In this document: piece by piece, positions 56,101 to 64,000 of the stretch
How the letters are laid out: each line of letters opens with the position of its first letter
Numbering within the stretch: the first letter of the stretch is position 1
Source of the DNA: Angiostrongylus vasorum
Taxonomy: Eukaryota; Nematoda; Chromadorea; Rhabditida; Metastrongylidae
Direction of reading: 5' to 3'
Length of the DNA stretch: 64,000 nucleotides
Assembly: GCA_018806985.1 (NCBI GenBank)
Contig: JADANN010000001.1
Location: 412,501-476,500 of the forward strand
Notes under the pieces: generated by a model
Seen by the model: only the letters and a program-made list of their open reading frames with translations
The model's database searches: none
What the model was told of the DNA's origin: nothing
Position numbers and translations under genes: made by a program

Positions 56101-59100
56101 TTGGAGAGGTGAAATGGTTTTTTGATCCGTGCTTCCCTTCAGACTCGGATGGGAATCGTTAAACGGCCATGATTGAAGGATTCACGGACCACTGGTTTTA
56201 TTTTCGCACTTTTTCCCCTCAGAGGCGAAATTATGACAAGGCATAAATTTGCAAGGCTGCCAGCTCACCTTCATTTACCCCATAGTGGAACATGTGATGA
56301 TTAGGTTGTTCAAGACCAGTCCACTTATCCATTTTCTTAATATGAATTGCAAATGTCTTCAAAATGGTTTACCACCTTATGGTGGCTGGCAGGTGTTCCT
56401 GGGTGTCGAGCTGCGATGTACAACGGAGGAATTTATCATCCCGACAAGGTCTCCCAAGCTAAGAAGGAGTTCGGCGTTTCCATCAGGAAGGCTACCTAAG
56501 AGTAAACTAATACCAGGATCCGCCACCGTCTTGGTGTCAAAGTCACATGGTGGCAAATTTCCCTCTGATCAACAAGGGCTGCGACTGCGCGTGGTGGTGA
56601 AGACCAGGGGCAGACTTTGGCTAAACTGGCCTCGGAACTCTAGGGAAACACAATAGCTAAACCTGAAAAACTCCGAAAAATGGAGATTATGCTGGGACCT
56701 GCACAAACAATGAGGACAGACCGTCCAATTGTCCAAGTGTCGAATTGTGAATTGCAGATGTAAAAGCACGTAAATTTTATGTAGAATGTGATCAATGAAG
56801 GGGTCAGTTGTGATGTATACAGACAATACGTTGAGAGTGTTAATTATAGGAAGTGTATATTGCAAGACAAATGCTTTCGAATCTAACGTTAATTGCACCA
56901 GTTAGACATTGTGAAAGGAAGGTTTGAGAATATGCAGAAATATACGAACCTTCTCAGTGTTTTAATGCTATCTTGGCGATAAAGTCGCCCTACACTCCTT
57001 GTTTAACTTCATTGTGCAAGTATCCTACAGCTGTTTTATCTGCTGTGGGATACGAATCAGATGATTGGGCAAGCTAAAAATAGTTTTTTGAGAAATTCTT
57101 CTAGGTTTTTGTAATGATTTTACCCTTACCACGCCATTGACAACTTCGGTGTTGGGTAAACGACAGATTAAGTGCAGAAAGTATGGCAAAGAATTGTCAG
57201 CTTTTTTAAAAGAATATGCGTTGAGTTTGACGCGTACGATCTGTTATTCTCCACATATCTATCGAAATAAATTGGTACGGTGGCTTAGGTGTGAATAACC
57301 TGCAAGAACACTCGTTCTCTAGCTGGTAGTGAGAACACTGGGGAAATTGCCTAGCATTTGTTATTAGCTTTTTGTTCAGGAATTTGGTGTACACTGGCGG
57401 TGTGAGAAGATTTTGTTTCGTTCACCATCAGTAGATGACGCGATCAAGTCTATCGGAAGTGTCAAAATACTTCTCTTTCTATATGTGAAGGTTACCCCAG
57501 CTTCTAATTCCAGTGTCTTTAAGTTTGTACGAGGCATTGTTTCTAATTTCAGTTCGTGAATGACTCTATGCCAGCTGCTCTTCAAATCGCAGCTCTCGAT
57601 GTTCTCTTTAATTCATTGAGGAGAAATCATACATTTGCAGAAGAAGCAAACCAAATGCATCTGAATAACATACTTGTGAAGACTCTCTCCTGTAGACTTG
57701 CGTATTTTGGCGATGAAATTCTGCAGGTAATATTTTTTTTCTCAAAATTCTTGTACTCACTATTTTTTAGCTTTTTATTCCATCGACATTATTTCTCGTC
57801 AGACAAATAGTGCATTATCAGTCATTGGAGTCCATACAAGACAGATTGTAGAAACATAGGAAACGAGTGTCCATGTTTTTCTCAATCAGCAATGAATTTG
57901 TGTGCTAAAGGCTATGAACATATTGCTTCCAGCTTATTATTGACCACTGTTTCGCATGGGAAAACACCAAAGATGACACATCTGCGAGCTCCATCTTGAA
58001 TCGAGCCATCATATTTTGTTCATCTGAGGTGCCTAGATCTCCTGGCGAGATTATACAGTTGAACAGATCTTTTTTCTTTACCTCTGATATGCTTTAGGCA
58101 GTAGTTCGTAATCCAGATACTCTAATAACTATCTGCTGTCGGTATGAAATCTGGTGCGGGGAGAGATTTTGTCAGTGGAGAGCACTCATTGCCGTTATTG
58201 CAAAGAGTATTCATAAGGACATGTGTCGTCATACCGTATTCAACCAGTTCCAGCTATCACGTTGCAAAATGCTGCAGAAGTTTCTCCACGTTAGCTTGTT
58301 TTTGGCCATTTCATCTAATCATATATTCTATCGCCATTTAGGGTTAAGTCTCATTAACAATGTCATTATTTGCTCATTTTATAAAAAAATTGCTGTAAAG
58401 TTAGCGTTATCAAATGTAATTTCCAAAGAATTCTTTGTATTCAGTGCCTCTTGGAAATGCTCCGCAATTCAGTCTCATTCACTGATCCAAGCGACTACCA
58501 AGAAATGATTGCAGATGTCGTAATGATTGTTTGCGTAAGATACACCTCCATATCTCCTTTCCATATCTTAAATCACTGTTATTTTAGTTCCTGTATCATT
58601 AAGGCCTTGATTTCACCACCATTGGATGCTAAAACGGTTTCACTGTTATGGAATTTCATTACGATTTCACATCCCGCCAGTGCTACATATCTGAAACATG
58701 ATGTCCAAGGATCTTCGGACTGGACTAATGTCTGTGAGTTACTGGCAAACGTGTTGCCAAGTTACACTCTTTCTGAATATACTTTGCAATAATTCGAAGT
58801 TGTTTCGTTGATGTCAAACTTGGTTGAAGGTTTTCCACCCGACAATGTTTACGCTGTGCTTAACAACGATACAAAGCTATGTGTTCAGCTCAGTCGCTAC
58901 TTAGACGTACTCGGTAGTGAATACGTTTCTTCCATGTGGTTCAGCGGTTCCACTATATTCGATATTCGGCGAGAATTTGAACAGAGGACTGAAAATTTGT
59001 CTGACCAAAATTCGCTTCTTGCCCCCACTGAAAACTTCATGGTCGAAACATCGACTCGTTCGAACCTGGCATTGATACAAGACCAGTGCGAAAGCCTTTA

Positions 59101-59540
59101 CATGGATGTGGTCGAGGATACATCTCCATCTTCGAGTTTGTCATGGGTCGTATCTCTTAGAAGAAATATGATGATGATACTGAATGACGTTCTTCAGAAC
59201 GAATGTGACTCACTAGTAGTTTCTGTGCTACGTGATGAAATATCATGGGAGGAAATCTTGATTCTTTTGACTTGCCAAGAAGACTTGACATTACGGGAAG
59301 CAGTAGTGAAAATGCTGCAGAATTTCATTATGCGCTCATCATGTGATGCTCAAAGCGCCTTTCTCCGAATGGATGGGTTCAGAATTCTCGCAAATCAACT
59401 TGCCGGCTTTCGTCTTACGCATGCAGTGGCTGATTCCTTATTCAGTCTCATGTGTGCTGAACCCATTTTTTTAGCAGATGGGTAGGTCTTACTCACTCTC
59501 GGATCATTTTAACGAGATAGTAGTCTGCTGACCTATAAGG

Positions 59541-59591
<51 letters not shown>

Positions 59592-62500
59592 AGAAGTGCA
59601 CTGATTTAAATGCATACTAAGAAGGCGTGAAACAGGCGATGTTAGTTGATCTCAATGAATCTCCTTTTCAGTAGTTTATTTTGTTGGAGGAGGTTTTTGG
59701 CTTCGCTCATTGTATTCGATCGCCTGCTTCTGCAGTACAGATGCTGTGTAAGCTGCAGCCTATGAAAACTTGCCCTTCATACTTAATAGTTTAATATAAA
59801 AAACGGCCAAGTTTGTTTCTGGAGAGAAACTATCACTGCTGAACAGAGCACTTACCGTAGAGAAAATTGCGCCGAAAAGTGTCACTACTGTAGTTAGGCG
59901 CTGTACTTCATAACTCATTGGCGTCATTTAGCTACGATAAGTTGTAAACCACTGCAGATATTTCTTCAGAATTACTTGGTGTTCACAGCATATGCATACA
60001 CTAGTGTACTTTTAACGCACTTCGTGCTTAGAAAGAAGTTTCATCTTTAATCACCTTAACCCTTTTTTTCTGTGCAACCTGATATTTGATCGCCATTCAC
60101 CGGTATCTCACCGCAAAAAGTCTTAAGCTGTAGCGTCCAGTGTGCTGGGTACTAAGAAAATTTCCTGGTTTAGCCATTGTCGTTCCCGCCATTGTCGTTC
60201 CCTGAGTCCCGAGATCAGCCAAGCTGAAGCCTTCCTCAAGTCGTCAACACATCAGACAGTAGCTACCCCTGTGGATCAGAAGGAGATTTGCTACTATGCG
60301 AAGAGTTTGAAAATAATCCTTTTGTGCATTTCTATGGCCTTGGATGAGGTACAATCATTTGAGCAACATGGACCAGATGCTAACCTCATCGCTGGGCCGG
60401 TCATATAAGAAGAACGGAAGACAGATAGTAGCTTTTCAACAAAAATGACGTTTATTTATATGTTAGATCTTCGTTAATACCATGGATTTTTCACCGGATT
60501 GTAAGGCTATTGTCACATATCCAGGCTCTGAAGAAGGCGAAGTCGCTGGTACGTCACCTATCGAACAATAGCAATATAGCAATAGCAACAACAAAGACAA
60601 CCTATACCAACCTCGCATCCGCTCAGTAACGGTGGTTCTTGAGAATATGTATAGAAGACAAATGGACGAAAGGAACAGTAGAGTGGACCCCAAGAGAATG
60701 CAAGTGTCATCTTGAAAGACCATACAAATGATGCGAGGACGTGTTTGTGGCTAAAGTCAACCATCTGCACTCGTAGATAACAAGGATTTCAGAATTACAG
60801 AATGAACCTCCCGAGCACTACCATATTCGAAGCAGACTACTACCATGGATGATATTTGAGCGAGAGAGAAACGAATAGAATTTTTTTGCTGGGTACTGCA
60901 CAAACAGTGAAGACGGGCCTTTCAGAATACAAATAACCATTTTCACGTGTTTTGAACTTTCTGCTCGAAAACATTCATTTGGCCACCTACAATTTATATT
61001 AATAAACTGCATACACATCTTGTATAAGATTAATAACTCTTTAAATAAAAAAGATAAAAGGACAGAGCTCTCGACGTTTATCAATCCCCTGAGGGATGCG
61101 CCATGCATTCGACTTCATTAAGTATCGTTGGAGGTGATTGGATGCATATCTGGCCTTTACAATGACTCGCGATGGCCTAATGTATCGAGCCAGTGCTGCT
61201 ATCCTCCCAGACAAATCTGGCACCAATTTGCCGACCCCGGAGGGATGGAAGGCTTGTTGGGCTATGGGCGCGGGGATCGATTCCACGTGTATGTCGCAGT
61301 GGCGCCTCCAACCATTGCGCCATAAGCGGCCTTACTCTTTAAATACAAGTTGCAATTCTCACATACACTCAAAAATTTTTTTTGCACATATCGTGCAATT
61401 CTTTAGCTGGTTGTAGTTTTTCATAAGTTTTGTCCTTAATGTGCTAGTGGCGAGAGTTCATGACCTGTGGTCATCATAATAATGTTTCTTTGCGTTCCCG
61501 CATGGAAGTTGTATCTGTCCGATTTTGTTTGCTTTCCATTATTCCTTCTCAACTCTAGGAGCATGACCGGCTTTGGAAGTCTTTTTCTCGTTGTTCCTAG
61601 AGATGGCAATAAGATTTATTTGCAGTATGTTCTCTGCCAAGGGAAGGCTTGTATACCAACCAAAGGTGCAGTCGATGCAGTCCTTCATTCCGTAAATCTG
61701 TGTAAACATGATTACTACAGTCTAAGCCATGTCTCAACCTTGGAGTCGTATCGGTATAGATTGAGATCCTGTTAGTGTAGCCATCTATGCTGCACGCTTG
61801 AGCTCGTAGCCATGCACTGATATGGGAGGAATAGAATGGCGCAAGGCGACTTTATTTTTTAAGTGGCATGAAGAATTCGTCAATATGCACATATTTCTTA
61901 ACGTTCCTTATTCTGCTGCATTTTCTATTGGTACGTTCAATTGAAAGGGCACGTGTGGGGGCAGTAGTTGGAGGCCCCACTGCGACACACACGTGGAATC
62001 GATCCCTGCTCACTAAGCCTTCTATCCATCCGGGGTCGGCAAATTAGCACCGGACTTGTCTGGGAGGATATCAGCACTGGCTCGATACATCGGTAGGCCA
62101 CCGCGAGTCATTGTAAAGGCCAGATATGCACTCATTCACCTCCAACGATACTTAATGAAGTCGAATGCATGGCGCATCCCTCAGGGATTAGTCAACGCCG
62201 AAAGCTTTATCCTCTATCTTTTTATACGCTCAATTGGTGGTGTAATCTTCTAAGAGTAGTCTCATCCGTTGTACATTGTGAATTCAACAAAATGGAGGTC
62301 GGCCAAGAGACTTTTAAAAAAGCTTTTTTTGTCACTTATCGTAAAACGCTTATCGGTTGCCCTAACGCAGGCAGCTTTGGTCCATGTTTATATTTATAGT
62401 TTAGAACTAGTTTTCAAATGACGGCCATGAATACTTTATAGAAATATATCGGTTTTGGGCATCGAGGCGGAAATTGTATTGTAAACACCAGAAGGACCGT

Positions 62501-64000
62501 CGTCGATAATTCAGCGCTTGTGAGGTACTGCAGTTTTAGTATGCTCACCAGGTGACATCATCATAACCACCGTGGTTATCTCCGTATTCATTGTGCAGTT
62601 CGTTTCTTCCTTCAGAGTGATTTTACAGCTCCTTATTGGCCAGTTCCAAGTATTCTATTGATTTCCAGTTCGTCATTTGCTGATGTAATTCAATGTTAGA
62701 AGATTAATTCTTAGCCAGTAAAATTAATCCAATAAGATAAACGACTTCTAGCTTCCAGCAGATGTAGCAGAACAGTTTAGCAAAAAAGAACAGTTCTTCA
62801 ATAGTTCTGGATTTTCGATTTTCCAAGTACTTCACTTATCGGAGAAATACGAAATCTTATAGAAAATCCAGCATCATTTGTAACGTACTTCTCTTCTATT
62901 TCCGCTAGCATTCACTTGAATGGTAGACGAGCTGTACCAAGTCCGTAAGCGACATGAAATTAGGCGTCTCCCCATGAAGCAACGCCGAAGTTGTCCATAG
63001 AGTTTTACGAGGTGAATTAAAAGGAGTAATGCTAGCACTTTTGGTGGTCATATGGAAAGTAGATGTGAAGTGATTAAAGAGACGTCGAAAGTTATACACG
63101 GTGATACTACACCAATGTTGTGTGTTTTGGTGAAATAGTTCATAAAAGCAAGTAATTCACTGGAATTGCTGGAATCACGTTCCAAGTCTTGTACAAGAGT
63201 CGAAATAATATTTCTGAAAGTCTTGGTTTTATTTGTTACTGTAGGCTGCGTAATTTTTTTCCACTGTATGTTGGAGTTCTCTTTATGTTCGAAATCGTTG
63301 TAACTTACGGTGATACAGTAGATGACAATTACCAAAGACATGTGGCGTTTGAGCAGGATTATAAATAGAACGTATTTACCAAGTGCTAACTACAGTTATA
63401 TTTTTGTTTAACACCGATTAAACACTCCAAGCTATCAATCTTAGCTAAAACGTTGGTCATTTCAGATTGGATGTAGCTCTTCTCATTAATATGCCCATAA
63501 CTAGAATGTCCTGTGAAAGTTTCCATGCCATATTAGTTGCACTTGAAGAGAGTGTTACGGATCACGTTCTGTTTTGGAATATGACTTCAACTCTTTTCAA
63601 GGTAATACGACGCTTTACATGTTTGTAGAAACTTAACAAGCTTGCTTTATTTTTTCGCCTTTTTCCCGCACTATTTTTTGGTTTGACTATCTAAAGTTTC
63701 CTATTACAATGTGAAGTCGTGTTATGCTTGTTGTCCAAATTAAGAACGAGTGTTTTCGTCATCGCGTAGTCGATTTTGCAGATTTTCGAGAATAACATGC
63801 AGCTTCAGCGTGCTATGTTTGATTGTCATTTGGTTCAGCATTTAGTGAGGGTTCTAAAGAAAATCGCCTACCTCGATAATACATGCCAACCAGATGTCAA
63901 TAATCTTACGATCGATACCAGTGTTTTACTGGATGCATGGTCAAGGCTCGCTCAACTCATCCTAACATCGGTCGTTCCGTACAAGTAAGTAGCTGTACAG
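47200..64000 (+). CDS. LYST: LYST/Beige-type BEACH protein, N-terminal half (continues past window)
   Basis: Exons in phase: 47200-47266, 47635-47770, 47880-50965, 53824-54014, 55101-55226, 57167-57274, 57380-57490, 57553-57726, 57933-58028, 58098-58289, 58445-58534, 58604-59481, 61559-61753, 63466-63601 and 63782-63984. LYST controls lysosome and lysosome-related organelle size. The 3.1-kb exon holds alpha-solenoid sequence and ends in a concanavalin-A-like domain (FPREGITLSLWIKRL, HLEWTHICISL). Best family matches are PSVDDAIKSIGSVKILLFLY, YEIWCGERFCQWRALIAVI, SHPASATYLKHD and VVKMLQNF followed by GFRILANQLAGFRLTHAV (human GFSLLANQLYLHRGTQEL). The PH, BEACH and WD40 parts must lie beyond the window. 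Neurobeachin- or WDFY3-type relatives are less likely given these matches. Exon 1 is the least certain: the open frame runs on to 47345, but only the 47266 donor agrees in phase. An in-frame TAA lies at 58790. Confidence 0.85.
51240..51370 (+). mobile_element. Solo arm fragment of the foldback element
   Basis: CCCAGGAACGACTTTCTATT, then AACCTCGGCATTGGATTATA, AATGCGTCG and CAGCAATCGCGAGGTCG match the outer part of the 7100-8208 foldback arms. Similarity ends near ACACATACAACAC. No second arm is present nearby. It lies in the LYST intron 50966-53823. Confidence 0.75.
52380..52980 (-). mobile_element. RTE-type retrotransposon C-terminal fragment
   Basis: Minus-strand frames give TKSLDERYDARRVTRASRTH and WATLARNREKMEGLL (52362-52625), and LRAQIFDSTVLPA (52769-52975). 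All are typical of the RTE reverse transcriptase C-terminus. The sequence differs clearly from the 43555 element, so a second RTE subfamily is present. It lies in the same LYST intron as the foldback arm. Confidence 0.8.
53005..53128 (-). repeat. Family D tRNA-derived SINE, copy D2
   Basis: Reversed, it reads GGACCCGCATGGTGTGATGG (A-box-like), AACGCGTTAGCTCCTGG, then GCGTTCGTTTCCCACCG (B-box-like) and GGTCCGGAGTTTTGCAAATA. The same ending occurs at 24140 and 53308. It looks tRNA-derived but distinct from families A and B. Confidence 0.65.
53308..53375 (-). repeat. Family D fragment, copy D3
   Basis: CAACCATAGTGATTCTGAGA, TATTTGCAAATCTCTGGGCC and ACAGGTGTCTGCGATGGG parallel the end of D2. The A-box side is missing. 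Confidence 0.5.
56362..56742 (+). repeat. Family C repeat, copy 8
   Basis: A full-length + strand copy. It begins ATGGTTTACCACCTTATGGTGG and continues CTGGCAGGTGTTCCTGGG, CTGCGATGTACAACGGAGG and CAAGGTCTCCCAAGCTAAG. The tail is GGGACCTGCACAAACAATGA, then GGACAGACCGTCCAATTGTCC. It sits in the LYST intron 55227-57166. Confidence 0.87.
59548..59590. repeat. (TA)n microsatellite
   Basis: About 21 TA units in the LYST intron after 59481. Confidence 0.93.
60138..60310 (-). repeat. Family C repeat, copy 9 (partial)
   Basis: CCAGTGTGCTGGGTACTAAG, TTTAGCCATTGTCGTTCCC (the GCCATTGTCGTTCCC part is repeated), CCTGAGTCCCGAGATCAGCC and TGTGGATCAGAAGGAGATTTG match the tail half of family C reversed. The head half is missing. 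Confidence 0.7.
60640..60935 (+). mobile_element. RTE retrotransposon 3'-end fragment, same subfamily as 43555-46946
   Basis: ATGGACGAAAGGAACAGTAG, AGTGGACCCCAAGAGAATGC, GAGCGAGAGAGAAACGAATAG and GCTGGGTACTGCACAAACAG with TGAAGACGGG parallel the minus-strand 3' end of the large RTE (ERKRTVEWTPREC, then ARERNEW, then the tail). Orientation is +. It lies in the LYST intron 59482-61558. Confidence 0.75.
61060..61325 (-). repeat. Family A tRNA-derived SINE, copy A7
   Basis: A reverse-strand copy. It runs from GGACAGAGCTCTCGACGTTT through GAGGGATGCGCCATGCATTC, AATGTATCGAGCCAGTGCTG and GCCGACCCCGGAGGGATGG to the reversed B box GGGGATCGATTCCAC and the reversed A box ACCATTGCGCCATAAGC. Confidence 0.86.
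61948..62215 (+). repeat. Family A tRNA-derived SINE, copy A8
   Basis: It begins GGGCACGTGTGGGGGCAGTA with B box TGGAATCGATCCC near 61995. The body GGGTCGGCAAATTAGCACC, ACTGGCTCGATACATCGG and GCGAGTCATTGTAAAGGCC is conserved. The tail is AAGCTTTATCCTC. It lies in the LYST intron 61754-63465. Confidence 0.85.

Noticed and set aside
57105..57166. Extending the LYST exon 57167-57274 upstream to the acceptor at 57104
   Set aside because: The frame is open, but it needs phase 1 entry while the preceding exon ends in phase 0. The acceptor at 57166 agrees in phase and keeps the conserved part.

Overview
This is eukaryotic nuclear DNA, almost certainly from a nematode. The genes are cut into many small exons by GT-AG introns, with U-rich 3' splice sites of the TTTTCAG type that are also suited to spliced-leader trans-splicing. 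Introns and intergenic DNA are packed with small interspersed elements and with fragments of an RTE-type LINE. My inference is a clade V (strongylid or hookworm-like) parasite. I cannot name the species from sequence alone.

Five protein-coding genes, all on the + strand, were rebuilt exon by exon with matching splice phases. (1) 800-3028: the 3' end of an AMP-activated kinase alpha subunit. (2) 4055-6961: complete CTU2, the tRNA 2-thiolation partner protein. (3) 17741-26247: sorting nexin 17 (PX plus FERM-like). (4) 31018-39579: the SCYL2 pseudokinase. (5) 47200 to beyond 63984: a LYST/Beige-type giant BEACH protein, of which only the N-terminal half lies in the window. SNX17, SCYL2 and LYST all act in endosome/lysosome traffic, but nothing in the sequence shows that they are co-regulated.

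Between and inside the genes lie: an RTE retrotransposon (43555-46946, minus) and two further RTE fragments; three tRNA-derived SINE families (called A, B and D here); a ~370-bp repeat family (C) whose 3' tail matches the RTE 3' end; an 87-bp tandem minisatellite of about 15 copies (8513-9833); a ~1.1-kb foldback element (about 7100-8208) with a solo arm at 51240; a diverged inverted repeat pair (13600-15400); and (TA)n microsatellites.

No bacterial-type system, CRISPR array or rRNA is present. The most unusual items are: a 57-bp block in SCYL2 bounded by a 13-bp direct repeat and lacking a GT donor; an in-frame TAA in LYST that could be removed by a very short intron; the shared LINE/SINE 3' tail; and the foldback element.
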